A stretch of DNA of 64,000 nucleotides from Allobosea sp. 117 (GTDB lineage Bacteria > Pseudomonadota > Alphaproteobacteria > Rhizobiales > Xanthobacteraceae). The DNA lies in NCBI RefSeq assembly GCF_000702305.1, contig NZ_JNLC01000013.1, positions 1 through 64,000 of the forward strand, in the 5' to 3' direction. Shown in pieces: positions 49,201 through 59,672 of this stretch. A program made the position numbers and the translations under genes. The notes below the pieces were generated by a model that did not search any database, had not been told where the DNA came from, and saw only the letters and a list, made by a program, of their open reading frames with translations. Each line of letters starts with the position of its first letter. Positions within the stretch are counted from its first letter, which is position 1.

Positions 49201-50079
49201 TTCCAACTGGCCGGGCTCGACCCGCGCGCGCTGCAATATGTGATGCTCGCCACCGAGCGCGGCTCGCCGCCGGACAACCGGCGTATCGCCGAGCTGCTCG
49301 ACCGCAATCTGGCGCGGGGACCGCTCGCGCTGCCGCGCGTCGAGGCCTCGCTGAGCGTGCTGAACGGCGTCGTGCGCACCGGTGCCGCGCGGCAGTCGGT
49401 CGGCTCGCAGAACTTCGCGCTGGAGGGCAGCCTCGACCTCGCCCGACTGAGCCTCGACGCTTCCGTCGAGATGGACGACGCGGCCGATCCGAAGGCCACG
49501 GCGCCACCCGGCGCGGTGGTGATCTGGCGTGGGCCGCTGGCCGGGCCGGACCGGCGGCTCGACGTGACCGCGCTCGGCTCGGCGATCAACATGCGGGCGC
49601 TGGAGCGGGAGACCAAGCGGCTGGAGCAGCAATATGGCCGCTCGCCGGTGATGGATGCCGGCCATTCAACCGATGCGCCGGCGGTGCCGCCCTCGCTATT
49701 CTCGCCGACCCCGATGACGCCGAATCCGGCAGCGCCGAACCCATCTTCCACCGCGGCGCCCAATCCGCCGTCGCTGCTGTCGCCGGAACCCGCCGCGCCG
49801 GCGCCGCCCGCCATCGCGCCGGCCGATCCGGCGGCGACCGCCTCGCCAGAGGCGCCGAAGCCTTCGTCCGAGCCGCCGAAGCCCGCGCCGGAACGGGCCG
49901 AACCGGCCGCTCCGAAACCGCAGCCTCAGGCGCAGCGCCCGCGCCCGTCCGTCACGCGATCGCCCGAGCGCACGCCGCGCGACGGGACGCCGGCGGCCGC
50001 GCCGCCGCTGCCGCCGCCCTTCGTCATCCAGCCGGACCCGCTTCTGCGGCCGCCGGGAACGGTGCCGCTGGCGCCTTGA
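46294..50079 (+). CDS. AsmA-family protein, large inner-membrane-anchored
   Basis: A 1261-aa protein starting at a GTG backed by a near-perfect ribosome site (GGAGGAG, six bases away). One N-terminal membrane helix (about residues 3-22) precedes YYVDWNQWRSTFETQAARTLG, the hallmark of AsmA N-domains, then a very long beta-rich region with repeated 'GTARLDAEL'-like strands. The AsmA_2 C-terminal region lies around residues 900-1100. AsmA-like proteins are thought to bridge the periplasm and move phospholipids; I infer that role here. The last roughly 140 residues are a Pro/Ala-rich tail. The open frame continues upstream inside the flavoprotein gene as an artefact. Confidence 0.88.
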   Translation: MQTLLLTVASVIILAVAAAFGAPYYVDWNQWRSTFETQAARTLGAPVVIRGPIEAEILPIPRLLLRDVSIGADGVGTGIAVEELRANLALGSLIKGEIVADHARLVKPRMRLVLDATGKVALPTGAGRPSGFTISSLAIENGTLELLDRAAGRSFKLDDIDMRGEAGSVVGPFKLEGEVQAGQRRQTVRLSLAAFAPDASAKLRASVQGLGSPLAFEADGVFRLASGQPAYEGRASLAMPAREGAATPLAKAGWSLAGTLRATREMVEAQDLSLSLGNMDKPVELTGNGRLGIDPATAGQPPARQTARLDLSLAARQIDLNAATAGSSPLTAMGEIAQALAPLSNLAPAGGVNLSSDTVLLGGAPMRELKADLAWASTPAGLMWQVKGLQAKLPGRATVRTSGQIPIEASGGAQGFNGTLAFDAEDLPALVGWATPGGAALLSGLPPGAASLNAAVELGTGRVALKRATFGYGGMKLTGDVAYALPDDGKAGRIEAGLAADGIDLDALLPAIRRLLATPDGPDVALGFSGRGLRLAGITAAKVDLTLARDAQGLGIERAAITDLGGLDIAGSGRLAGADRTDEGRFEARLTGNGADGLAALGRLFGPPNAEALVRRLGPMLAPLDLKVTLETTAGRSALKAAGALGKAKGTGEVGYGGGLALTGKLGLDIADGGELLGRLGVPGLRPGLGAARLDAELSPALDARLAFANAKIAARGEVPADAQGVLRPRLDVAFDGADLARLFPAVAAAAEAGQEVPAAFAAKLTRQEETWQLDGLKGTLAGIALEGTASYAPDRPEPVTLDLALDRWNLTRALALVAGRAGGNAVGSSASGAGWADGRFAPQPFPDLGALVSLKVKRLDVPGGLALEEARLRTRLAAGAATLDEISGNLAGGTLSGNARLRRRGEVLEADGHLAITGADIIRLLAGVSAQPALTGKATIGIDLAGAGRSPLNLAQALAGQGSLVIDGFQLAGLDPRALQYVMLATERGSPPDNRRIAELLDRNLARGPLALPRVEASLSVLNGVVRTGAARQSVGSQNFALEGSLDLARLSLDASVEMDDAADPKATAPPGAVVIWRGPLAGPDRRLDVTALGSAINMRALERETKRLEQQYGRSPVMDAGHSTDAPAVPPSLFSPTPMTPNPAAPNPSSTAAPNPPSLLSPEPAAPAPPAIAPADPAATASPEAPKPSSEPPKPAPERAEPAAPKPQPQAQRPRPSVTRSPERTPRDGTPAAAPPLPPPFVIQPDPLLRPPGTVPLAP

Positions 50080-50192
50080 GCATTTTCCGCGAAAGTTGGT
50101 CGACTTTCGCGATCAGAAAATGCTCCAGCCAACTGAATCGAGAGCACTTTCTTATCGATCAGGTGATTCCACCTGATCGGAAAGGGCTCTAG
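50078..50192 (+). repeat. Composite palindromic intergenic repeat, copy B
   Basis: It sits between the convergent ends of the AsmA-family gene and serB, starting at the AsmA stop codon. Hairpin 1: outer arms 50078-50086 with 50117-50125, inner 9-bp stem CGCGAAAGT/ACTTTCGCG. Hairpin 2: 10-bp perfect stem 50156-50165 with 50170-50179, loop ATTC. The linker AGAGCACTTTCTTATCGATC and the second hairpin match copy A (17352-17490). It may also terminate transcription from both sides, though no T-run is present. Confidence 0.8.
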
Positions 50193-50199
50193 GGGCGGT

Positions 50200-51093
50200 T
50201 CAGTCGCTCACGAACTCGTCGCGGCGATAGCCCTGCAGATAGAGCAGCGCGGTGAGGTCGCCATAGTCGATGCGCACCTGCGCGGATTCCGCCACCTTCG
50301 GCTTGGCGTGATAGGCGACGCCAAGCCCCGCCTCGCCGAGCATGGCAAGGTCGTTGGCGCCGTCGCCCACCGCCAGCGTCGCCTCGGGCGGCAGGCCGAG
50401 CGCGGCGCGCTGCTCGATAAGCGCGGCGAGCTTTGCCTCGCGGCCGAGGATCGGCTCCACCACCGTGCCGGCGAAACGGTCGCCCTCCGTCACCAGCACA
50501 TTGGCGCGGTCGGCATGGAAGCCGATGGCGGCGGCGACGCGGCCGGTGAACAGGGTGAAGCCGCCGGACACCAGCATGGTGTGGGCCCCGTTGGCGCGCA
50601 TGGTGCGCACCAGCTCCCGCCCGCCGGGGGTCAGCGTGATGCGCGTGGCGATCACCTCGTCGACCACGGCGAGCGACAAGCCCTTCAGCAGTGCGACGCG
50701 CTCGCGCAGCGCCGGCTCGAAGGCGATCTCGCCGCGCATGGCGCGCTCAGTGATGGCGGCGACATGCGCCTTCATGCCGGCATAGTCGGCGAGCTCGTCG
50801 ATGCACTCCTGTCCGATCATGGTGGAGTCCATGTCGGCGAGGAACAGGCTCTTGCGCCGGCCCTCCGCGGGCAGGATCGCGACGTCGACCGGCGCGCCGC
50901 CGAGGGCTGCCCGCAAGGCGGCGATGTCGGCGGCATCCGGCAGCGCGATCTCGGCGGCGATCCCTTCGGCGAGGATGCGCGCCTCGCCGGCGCCGGGCAG
51001 CGCCTCGCGTGCGGCGTCGATCAGCGCCACGTCGACCGCCGGGGCGGCCGGGTTGGAGATCAGCACGGCGACGAAGGGTAGTGCGTTCGGCAT
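50200..51093 (-). CDS. serB: Phosphoserine phosphatase SerB
   Basis: HAD-family enzyme for the last step of serine synthesis, 297 aa. The nucleophile motif [17 protein letters not shown], motif [16 protein letters not shown] and motif [26 protein letters not shown] are all present, following an N-terminal ACT-like domain of about 80 residues. The start at 51093 gives the usual length; the open frame extends 18 codons further but into the region upstream of miaA. It is divergent from miaA. Confidence 0.95.
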   Translation of the reverse strand: MPNALPFVAVLISNPAAPAVDVALIDAAREALPGAGEARILAEGIAAEIALPDAADIAALRAALGGAPVDVAILPAEGRRKSLFLADMDSTMIGQECIDELADYAGMKAHVAAITERAMRGEIAFEPALRERVALLKGLSLAVVDEVIATRITLTPGGRELVRTMRANGAHTMLVSGGFTLFTGRVAAAIGFHADRANVLVTEGDRFAGTVVEPILGREAKLAALIEQRAALGLPPEATLAVGDGANDLAMLGEAGLGVAYHAKPKVAESAQVRIDYGDLTALLYLQGYRRDEFVSD

Positions 51094-51197
51094 GTCGGCT
51101 CTGGCGGCGCGGCGCGAATGGCTTGCCTGCGCGGTTGCGCCGGGCAAGAAGGAGGGGATGCGTCGGCAGGCCGACGCGAGAGAACGGAGAGGCAGGT

Positions 51198-52112
51198 TTG
51201 AGCCCGCGCGCGGTGCTTATTGCAGGGCCGACGGCGAGCGGCAAGTCGGCGCTGGCGCTCGATCTGGCGCGGCGCGTGGGCGGCATCGTCGTCAACGCCG
51301 ATTCCATGCAAGTCTATCGCGACCTGCGCATCATCACCGCGCGCCCGACTCCCGAGGAGGAGGCGCAGGCGCCGCACGCGCTCTACGGCCATGTCGACGG
51401 CGCCGAGGACTATTCGGTGGCGCGCTTCATCGAGGATGCGCGGTGCGCCATCGAGGAGGCGCGCGCGGCGGGCCGGCTGCCGATCCTGATCGGCGGTACC
51501 GGGCTCTATTTCAAGGCGCTGACCGAAGGGCTCTCAGCCATCCCGCCGATCCCCGAGGAGGTGCGCGCGCGGGTGCGCGGCCTCGGCGAGGACGCGCCGG
51601 CGCTGCATGCGCGCCTCGCCGCCTGCGATCCCGAGACGGCGGCACGGCTGCGCCCCTCCGACACGCAGCGGCTGATGCGCGCGCTGGAGGTGTTCGAGGC
51701 GACAGGGCGCCCGCTCGCCCGCTGGCAGGCCGAGCCCGCCATGCCGGCGGTGCTGGACGGGTGGGACACGGTGAAGATCTTCCTCGCGGTCGAGCGCTCC
51801 GCCCTGCGTGAGCGCATCGCCCGGCGGTTCGGCGTCATGCTGGAGGCGGGCGCGCTGGAGGAGGTACGAGCGCTGGCGGCGCGTGGCCTGCCCGAGGACC
51901 GGCCGGTGCTGAAGGCGCACGGCGTGCCGGCGCTGCGCCGCCATCTCGCCGGCGAGATCACGCTGGAGGAGGCGGCGGAGGGCGGCATCCTCGACACCCG
52001 CCGCTACGCCAAGCGACAGGAGACCTGGTTCCGCCACCAGTTCGAGGGCTGGCTGCATCTCCCTCCCGAAGTGGCGGGCGAGGCGCTGCGCGGCGTGACC
52101 GCCGCGCCATGA
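51198..52112 (+). CDS. miaA: tRNA dimethylallyltransferase MiaA
   Basis: Adds the isopentenyl group to A37 of tRNAs reading UNN codons, 304 aa. The P-loop [48 protein letters not shown] and the C-terminal [17 protein letters not shown] are diagnostic. I chose a TTG start at 51198 because it yields [16 protein letters not shown], the family N-terminus, and has AGAGGCAGG just upstream; no ATG is available between serB and the P-loop. The open frame upstream overlaps serB. Confidence 0.93.
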   Translation: MSPRAVLIAGPTASGKSALALDLARRVGGIVVNADSMQVYRDLRIITARPTPEEEAQAPHALYGHVDGAEDYSVARFIEDARCAIEEARAAGRLPILIGGTGLYFKALTEGLSAIPPIPEEVRARVRGLGEDAPALHARLAACDPETAARLRPSDTQRLMRALEVFEATGRPLARWQAEPAMPAVLDGWDTVKIFLAVERSALRERIARRFGVMLEAGALEEVRALAARGLPEDRPVLKAHGVPALRRHLAGEITLEEAAEGGILDTRRYAKRQETWFRHQFEGWLHLPPEVAGEALRGVTAAP

Positions 52113-52139
52113 GGCGTGGAGCGCGAGGGGCGGTCGCCC

Positions 52140-52613
52140 TCACAATCCGAGATCGGAGAGGCCGGGATGATCGGCCGGCCGGGGCCCCGAGCGATCCCAG
52201 TGATATTTGCGCTCCGAATCGCGGATCGGCAGGTCGTTGATGCTGGCATAGCGCTGCTGCATCAGGCCGTTCTCGGCGAATTCCCAGTTCTCGTTGCCGT
52301 AGGAACGGAACCAGTTGCCGGAATCGTCGTGCCATTCATAGGCAAAGCGCACGGCGATGCGGTTCTCGGTGAAGGCGAAGAGCTCCTTGATCAGTCGGTA
52401 GTCGAGTTCCTTCGCCCATTTGCGGGTGAGGAAGGCGACGATCTCGGCGCGGCCGGTGACGAACTCGGACCGATTCCGCCAGCGGCTGTCCGGCGTGTAG
52501 ACGAGCGAGACGCGCTCGGGATTGCAGGAATTCCAGCCATCCTCGGCGCCGCGCACCTTCTGGGTCGCAGTCTCGCGGGTGAAGGGGGGAAGCGGCGGGC
52601 GGGTCTCGCTCAT
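52140..52613 (-). CDS. DUF1348 / SnoaL-like NTF2-fold protein
   Basis: A 157-aa protein of the DUF1348 family: [55 protein letters not shown], then [21 protein letters not shown] and [10 protein letters not shown]. The cone-shaped NTF2 fold is expected; no activity is established for the family. The ATG at 52613 follows GGAG. It converges with miaA and lies 24 bp after msrQ on the same strand. Confidence 0.87.
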   Translation of the reverse strand: MSETRPPLPPFTRETATQKVRGAEDGWNSCNPERVSLVYTPDSRWRNRSEFVTGRAEIVAFLTRKWAKELDYRLIKELFAFTENRIAVRFAYEWHDDSGNWFRSYGNENWEFAENGLMQQRYASINDLPIRDSERKYHWDRSGPRPADHPGLSDLGL

Positions 52614-52637
52614 GCGGGGCTCCATCGGGGTGGACGT

Positions 52638-53621
52638 TCAGGCCCGCGCCGTCCGGGGCGCGGGCAGGGGACGCAGGCGCAGCGCGACCTGGCTCGCGGC
52701 GGTCACCGCGAGGCCGAGGCCGGCGACCCACCAGGCGGGGCGGATCGAATAGTCGAAGGCGAGATTGGCCTGAAGCACCCGCACCGGATCGACACCCGTC
52801 GCGAGCGCATACCAGCCGGCCTCGAGCAGGGCGGTCGCGAGCCCCGCACCGATGGCGAGGCCGACAAGGGCGAGCGGGCTGGTGCCGAGATCGCGTTTCT
52901 GCAGCAGCCTCCAGCCCATCAGCCAGAGGAAGAAGCCGGCGAGCAGGGTGGGCGGCGTCACGTCGAGCTTCTGCTGCATGAAATAGTGCAGCAGGCCGAG
53001 CATCGCGATCGGATAGACGAGCGAATGCAGCCGGTTCCAGCGCTCCGCCCCGAGCCGCTGCACCGCGCCGTCCCATGAGGTGGAGCCGAGCGCGACGAGG
53101 CCGATGAGCGCGACGAAGCCGATGGTGAGATAGATGCGCAGCACGATCTCGCGCGCCACCGTGACGAGGTCGCCGCTCATGTCGACGATGTAGAAGCCGA
53201 AATGCAGCAGCACATAGAAGAGCGCGCCGAGGCCCAGCGTGCGGCGGGCGAGGATCAGTTTCGGCCAGTTGAACAGACGCCGCGCCGGCGTCACCGCCAG
53301 CGTGACGACGATGAGCCGGATCGCCCAGTCGCCGATGAAGCGGATGGCCTCGGTGAGCGGCCGGGCACCAAGCGCCGGCTCGCCGCCGGGACCCCCGCCA
53401 CCCAATCCGCCACCCGGCGCTCCGAGCCCCGGCCCGCCGAGGCCGGGACCGCCCAACGCCGGGCCGCCGCCGAGACCGGGCGGCTGGCCGAAGGGCGAGG
53501 GTGGCGCGAGATCGCCCGAGAAGGCGCGCCACAGCAGCCAGCCCAAGGGCAGCAATACGCCGATGAAGGCGATGATCTTCTCCGGGCTCAGCCGGCCGGA
53601 ACGTTCGCGCAGGAAGGGCAT
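52638..53621 (-). CDS. msrQ: MsrQ, heme-binding membrane subunit of the MsrPQ methionine sulfoxide reductase system, with Gly/Pro-rich insertion
   Basis: Six-helix membrane cytochrome (327 aa) of the ferric-reductase-like family that passes electrons to periplasmic MsrP. Heme-ligand histidines are seen in FYVLLHFGFYIV, NRLHSLVYPIAML and GLLHYFMQQK. Typical loops include ARRLFNWPKLILARRTLGL and LGAERWNRLH. Unusually, residues 47-85, between helix 1 and helix 2, are almost all Gly, Pro, Leu and Ala with repeats of GGPGL. No msrP gene is adjacent, whereas msrP and msrQ are normally paired. No strong ribosome site. Confidence 0.9.
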   Translation of the reverse strand: MPFLRERSGRLSPEKIIAFIGVLLPLGWLLWRAFSGDLAPPSPFGQPPGLGGGPALGGPGLGGPGLGAPGGGLGGGGPGGEPALGARPLTEAIRFIGDWAIRLIVVTLAVTPARRLFNWPKLILARRTLGLGALFYVLLHFGFYIVDMSGDLVTVAREIVLRIYLTIGFVALIGLVALGSTSWDGAVQRLGAERWNRLHSLVYPIAMLGLLHYFMQQKLDVTPPTLLAGFFLWLMGWRLLQKRDLGTSPLALVGLAIGAGLATALLEAGWYALATGVDPVRVLQANLAFDYSIRPAWWVAGLGLAVTAASQVALRLRPLPAPRTARA

Positions 53622-53798
53622 GGGTCAGGATGGACCGGGATCACGCGGGATGGAATTCTATCCGGATACGCGATCCATGGGGCCGGCGTTACACGGAGCG
53701 CCGCACTTTCGCGTGAAAGCGCGGCGACGTGCCGCGCATTTCTCGCCCCGTGCGCAATGGGCCAGTGACCCCGTTCCGAGATGCCGTTGAGGCGACGA

Positions 53799-54875
53799 TC
53801 AGCCTTCCGGGAAGATCCGCGTCACGTGCCCCATCTTGCGGCCCGGCCGGGATTCGGCCTTGCCGTAGAGGTGGAGATGCGCGCCCTTCTCCTCCAGCAC
53901 CTTGTGCCAGCTTCCCGCCTCGTCGCCGATCAGATTGGTCATCTCGACCCGTCCGCGCCGCGTGGTCAGGCCGAGCGGCCAGCCGGCTATCGCCCGCACA
54001 TGCTGCTCGAACTGGCTGGTCTCGGCGCCGTCCAGCGTCCAGTGCCCGGAATTGTGGACGCGCGGGGCGATCTCGTTGACCACCACGCGCTGGCCGCCGT
54101 CGGCCTCGACGACGAACAGCTCGACCGCGAAGACGCCGACATAGGCGAGCGCATCGCCGATGCGCCGCGCGATCTCCTGCGCGGCCGCCTCGGTCTCCGG
54201 CGTCACGTTCGCCGGCACGGTGGAGCGGTGCAGGATGTGGTGGCGGTGCACGTTCTCCGTCACCTCATAGGCGGCGAAGGCGCCGTCGGCCCGGCGGGCG
54301 GCAACCACCGAGACCTCGCGCACGAAGGGTACGAAGCCCTCGAGGATCGCCGGGTGGCGGCCGATGGCGTCGAAGGCGGCTTTCGGCGCGTCCTCCTCGC
54401 GGATCATAACCTGGCCCTTGCCGTCATAGCCGAAGCGGCGGGTCTTCAGCACCGAGGGGCGGCCGATATGGTCGAGCGCGTGGACGAGCTCATCCTCGTC
54501 GTTCACCGCCGCGAAGGGCGCCACCTCGATGCCGAGGCCGGCGACGAAGCTCTTCTCGACGAGGCGGTCCTGCGTGATGCCGAGCGCGCGGGCGCCCGGA
54601 TGCACCGGCCTGAAGGCCGAGAGATGCTCGGCGGTCGCCACCGGCACGTTCTCGAATTCGTAGGTGACGACGTCGACGCCATGCGCGAAGCGCTCCAGCG
54701 CCGCGAGGTCGTCATAGGCGGCCTCGGTATGCGCGCTTGCGACGTCGAAGGCCGGGCTGCCGGCCTCGGGGGCGAAGATGTGCGTCTTCAGGCCCAGCGG
54801 GGCGGCGGCGAGCGCGATCATCCGGGCGAGCTGGCCGCCGCCGAGGATGCCGATGGTGGAACCGGGAGCGAGCAT
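53799..54875 (-). CDS. purK: 5-(carboxyamino)imidazole ribonucleotide synthase PurK
   Basis: ATP-grasp enzyme carboxylating AIR to N5-CAIR in purine synthesis, 358 aa. N-terminus TIGILGGGQLARMIALAA, then YEFENVPVATAEHL, ATP-grasp segments KTRRFGYDGKGQVMI and VFAVELFVVEADGG, EIAPRVHNSGHWTLDGAETSQ and the tail GKAESRPGRKMGHV. The start at 54875 lies 16 bp after purE and matches the family N-terminus; the frame also extends upstream inside purE. It is co-transcribed with purE. Confidence 0.96.
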   Translation of the reverse strand: MLAPGSTIGILGGGQLARMIALAAAPLGLKTHIFAPEAGSPAFDVASAHTEAAYDDLAALERFAHGVDVVTYEFENVPVATAEHLSAFRPVHPGARALGITQDRLVEKSFVAGLGIEVAPFAAVNDEDELVHALDHIGRPSVLKTRRFGYDGKGQVMIREEDAPKAAFDAIGRHPAILEGFVPFVREVSVVAARRADGAFAAYEVTENVHRHHILHRSTVPANVTPETEAAAQEIARRIGDALAYVGVFAVELFVVEADGGQRVVVNEIAPRVHNSGHWTLDGAETSQFEQHVRAIAGWPLGLTTRRGRVEMTNLIGDEAGSWHKVLEEKGAHLHLYGKAESRPGRKMGHVTRIFPEG

Positions 54876-54891
54876 GTCTGAGGGGCTTCCG

Positions 54892-55389
54892 TCAGCTCGG
54901 TTCGTGGGCGACGGCGGCGGTGCGCTCGGCACGCCAGAGGTCGAGGCGCTGAGCTAGCGCCGGATCGGACAGCGCCAGCACGGCCGCGGCGAGCAGCGCG
55001 GCGTTGATGGCGCCCGGCTTGCCGATGGCGAGCGTGCCGACCGGAACGCCGGCCGGCATCTGCACGATGGAATAGAGGCTGTCCTGGCCGGAGAGCGCCT
55101 TGCTTTCCACCGGCACGCCGAAAACGGGGAGCGAGGTGAGCGAGGCGACCATGCCGGGCAGATGCGCCGCTCCGCCGGCGCCGGCGATGATGACCTTGAA
55201 GCCGGCGGCGCGGGCGCTCCGGGCGAAGTCGAACATGCGCTCGGGGGTGCGGTGGGCCGAGACGATGCGCGTGCGGTGCAGGACGCCGAGCGCGTCGAGC
55301 GTCTCGGCGGCGTGTCGCATGGTCTCCCAGTCGGACTGGCTGCCCATGATGATGGCGACCGGCGTCGGCACGGTCGTCGCGGCGTTCAT
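54892..55389 (-). CDS. purE: N5-carboxyaminoimidazole ribonucleotide mutase PurE
   Basis: Converts N5-CAIR to CAIR, 165 aa; class I PurE working with PurK. Signature [29 protein letters not shown] with the catalytic His, [20 protein letters not shown] and [23 protein letters not shown] purine-rich ribosome site (GGGGGAAGG) lies upstream. First gene of the purEK operon, divergent from the response-regulator gene. Confidence 0.97.
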   Translation of the reverse strand: MNAATTVPTPVAIIMGSQSDWETMRHAAETLDALGVLHRTRIVSAHRTPERMFDFARSARAAGFKVIIAGAGGAAHLPGMVASLTSLPVFGVPVESKALSGQDSLYSIVQMPAGVPVGTLAIGKPGAINAALLAAAVLALSDPALAQRLDLWRAERTAAVAHEPS

Positions 55390-55533
55390 CGCTTTTGCCT
55401 TCCCCCGAAAAAGAAGGCGCGGATTATAGGAATCGCGAATGCGGCGGCAAGGGGAATAGGCGCAGGACGGAACTTAATGGGGCATTAAGTTTCCAAGGCC
55501 AGATTGCCCCGAAACGGGACAAGGAAGCGCCGT

Positions 55534-57072
<1,539 letters not shown>

Positions 57073-57179
57073 CGCGGGCGCATTATCGAACAGGGTGGCG
57101 GGTTCGTGAGTTGAACCCGTAACCATATCGTTCACAAAAGGTTCAGGCGGTGGATCGGACAAGCATACCGCCGGGCAGG

Positions 57180-57209
57180 TTTCGCAAAGATCATGGGGTC
57201 TTAGCGAAA
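57180..57209 (+). other. Hairpin upstream of the L,D-transpeptidase gene
   Basis: The outer stem TTTCGC/GCGAAA (57180-57185 with 57204-57209) and, after one A-A mismatch, an inner 6-bp stem (57187-57192 with 57197-57202, one G-U) enclose the loop ATGG. It lies about 95 bp before the chosen start codon, possibly in the leader RNA. No T-run follows. Could be a regulatory RNA structure or an operator; role not known. Confidence 0.35.
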
Positions 57210-57304
57210 GGAACGTGCCGAAATCATTGAGCCGGAGCATCTATCTGCCGCGGGGTGACCGCACCCGGCGGCATGTGTTCCGAAGGCGAGGGACGGAGAA
57301 GGTT

Positions 57305-59422
57305 ATGTCGCGGCGTTTCGACTATCTCGCCGGCACTGCTCTGGCGGCTTTCCTGGCGCTGGGGCTCGCCATGCCGCTGGCGGCCCGCACCCAGCCCGAG
57401 GCCGATGTCGAGACCACCGACAATGCCGGCATGGGCACGGATGACCTGACGCCGGCGGCCGGCACCCCCGCCGACCCGACCCATGCTGCGCAGCCGGCCG
57501 CGCCGGATGGCGCGAGCGCCACGCCGCTGCCCGACGCCACGCCGGAAGCCGCGAAGGCGGCGATCCCCGACGCCATGGAGCCGAGCCGCGACAGCAAGCC
57601 TGCCGCGGTGGCGATGCCGGAAGACCCGCCCGCGCCGCCGGCGGCTCCCGAAGCTCCCGATGCGGTGACCGCCGCTCCGCTGCCCGAGGTAGCGCCGGCT
57701 GCCCCGAGCGAGCCTGCCGTCGCGGCTCCGGCGCCTGAAGCGGCGCCCGCCATTCCGAACCCGCCGGCGACCGCCGCCGCTCCCGAGCCGGTCGCCCCGG
57801 CGCCCGAGGCGCCCGCGCAGAATGCGGCGTCGCCCCAGCCTGCCGCGCCCGCCGTCGCCGCGACGCCGGAGGCGCCGGCCGCCGATCCCGTCTCCGAGGC
57901 GCTCGCCGCTCTGCTGGCGGGCCTCGACCTCGGCAAGTTCGTCGCGCAGAAGCCCGAACAGGAGGCGCTCGTCGCCTTCTATGCCGGGCGCGGCGGCAAG
58001 CCGGCCTTCCTTTCCGGGCGCGAGCTCTCGCCGCTCTCAGTCGCGGTGCGCGCGCAGTTCGCCGCTTCCGGCGAGGACGGGCTCTCGCCGTCCGACTACG
58101 CGGTTGCCGCGCCGAGCACCGGAGCGAGCGACGTCACGCTGGCGGAGACCGAGCTGCGCATGGCGGCGGCGACGCTCACCTATGCGCGGCACCTCCAGTC
58201 CGGCCGCTTCGATCCGAGCCGCATCTCCGCCGGCGTCACGCCGCTGCGCACCCCGCCGGACCCGGCGAAGGTGCTTCAGGACGTGAGCGGCGCCGCCGAT
58301 CCGCGCGCTGTGCTGACGAGCTACGCGCCGCAATATGAGGGCTATGGCCGCCTCAAGGCGAAGCTAGCCGAGCTGCGCGCCGAGGTCGGCAGCGTGCCGC
58401 CGCCGCAGGTGCCGCAGGGTCGCGTGCTGCGCCCCAATATGGACGATCCTCGCGTGCCGCTGCTGCGCACCCGGCTCGGCGTGCAGGGCGATGTCGACAG
58501 CATGACCTACGACCACGATCTCGTGGAGGCGGTGAAGCAGTTCCAGGAGAAGCTGGACCAGCCTGCCAACGGCATCATCGGAAAGGCGACCATCGCTGCG
58601 CTGAACGACACCGGCGAGGCGCGCATCTCCGACATCGTCGCCAATATGGAGCGCTGGCGCTGGCTGCCGCACGACGTGGCGCCCAGCTACGTGATGGTGA
58701 ACATCCCCGAGTTCATGGTGCGCATCGTGCGCGACGGTAAGCTGTTCCACGAGACCAAGGTGGTGGTCGGCAAGCCGGAGAATCAGACGCCGCTGCTCAC
58801 CCACGACATGGAATATGTCGTCTTCAACCCGGCCTGGAACGTGCCGCCCGGCATCGCCCGCAAGGAGATGCTGCCCAAGCTCGCCTCGGATCCCTATGCG
58901 CTGTCGCGCCAGGGCATCGACGTGGTGCGCAACGGGCGGGTGGTCGATCCCGGCTCGATCGACTGGAGCCGCGGCACGCAGGGCTATTCGTTCCGCCAGC
59001 CGCCGGGCGAGCGCAACGCGCTGGGCAACATCAAGTTCATGTTCCCCAACAAGCACTCGGTCTATCTGCACGACACGCCGAGCCGCTCGCTCTTCGCCAA
59101 CGCGCGCCGCGCCTACAGCCATGGCTGCGTGCGGGTGTTCGAGCCGCTGAAGTTCGGCGAGGCGATCTTCGCGCTGGGCATGCCGACCGACACCTGGTCG
59201 CAGCAGCGCATCGCCAAGATGAAGGGCGGCTCGGAGAAATATGTGAACCTGAAGCAGCGCTTCCCGGTGCATCTCGTCTATTTCACCAGCTTCGTGGATG
59301 ACGAGGGCCGGCTGGTCTCCCGCGAGGACCTCTACGGAATCAACGCGCAGACCAAGCTGATGCTGGGCCTCGACGGCGCGCGCCGGGTGGCCGACCGGGG
59401 CGTGGTTCCCGCCGCCCGCTGA
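57305..59422 (+). CDS. L,D-transpeptidase (YkuD) with PG-binding domain, YcbB-like
   Basis: Exported enzyme, 705 aa, making 3-3 crosslinks in peptidoglycan or attaching proteins to it. The ATG at 57305 follows GGAGAAGG and starts a Sec signal peptide (MSRRFDYLAGTALAAFLALG...). Residues about 35-200 are a Pro/Ala-rich linker. Then come a scaffold region (FLSGRELSPLSVAVRAQF), a PG_binding_1 domain (about 376-436) and the YkuD domain (about 462-632) with the active-site motif YSHGCVRVFEP, His606 and Cys608. Beta-lactam-insensitive crosslinking (except carbapenems) is a family property. Confidence 0.93.
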   Translation: MSRRFDYLAGTALAAFLALGLAMPLAARTQPEADVETTDNAGMGTDDLTPAAGTPADPTHAAQPAAPDGASATPLPDATPEAAKAAIPDAMEPSRDSKPAAVAMPEDPPAPPAAPEAPDAVTAAPLPEVAPAAPSEPAVAAPAPEAAPAIPNPPATAAAPEPVAPAPEAPAQNAASPQPAAPAVAATPEAPAADPVSEALAALLAGLDLGKFVAQKPEQEALVAFYAGRGGKPAFLSGRELSPLSVAVRAQFAASGEDGLSPSDYAVAAPSTGASDVTLAETELRMAAATLTYARHLQSGRFDPSRISAGVTPLRTPPDPAKVLQDVSGAADPRAVLTSYAPQYEGYGRLKAKLAELRAEVGSVPPPQVPQGRVLRPNMDDPRVPLLRTRLGVQGDVDSMTYDHDLVEAVKQFQEKLDQPANGIIGKATIAALNDTGEARISDIVANMERWRWLPHDVAPSYVMVNIPEFMVRIVRDGKLFHETKVVVGKPENQTPLLTHDMEYVVFNPAWNVPPGIARKEMLPKLASDPYALSRQGIDVVRNGRVVDPGSIDWSRGTQGYSFRQPPGERNALGNIKFMFPNKHSVYLHDTPSRSLFANARRAYSHGCVRVFEPLKFGEAIFALGMPTDTWSQQRIAKMKGGSEKYVNLKQRFPVHLVYFTSFVDDEGRLVSREDLYGINAQTKLMLGLDGARRVADRGVVPAAR

Positions 59423-59672
59423 TTCGGCCCACCGGGGTGCCGGCGCGCCGCTGCTGCGGCATGCAAGCCACGTTCGCCGAAAAAAGCCGGTGGAAAGGAT
59501 CGCGCGGGGCGCTTTTCCTGACGGCAGCACTATTTCGCCACACTCAACCCTTAGCCAAACTCCCGGGAGTCAGGGGGCGGTCCCGATAACGGGGCCTTAA
59601 CCAAACCCGACAAGACTATGTTCACCAAGTTCGGCGCGCGCCTGTCTTTGCGCGTCGACCCTTAGGAAACGT

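Noticed and set aside
53388-53490. Tandem GC-rich repeats considered as a CRISPR or minisatellite
   Set aside because: They lie in frame within msrQ and encode the Gly/Pro-rich loop; no spacer-repeat structure.
57099-57119. A 7-bp inverted repeat after the sigma-54 regulator with a GGTTCG-like segment, considered as a terminator or tRNA T-arm
   Set aside because: No T-run follows, and there is no acceptor stem or anticodon arm around it.
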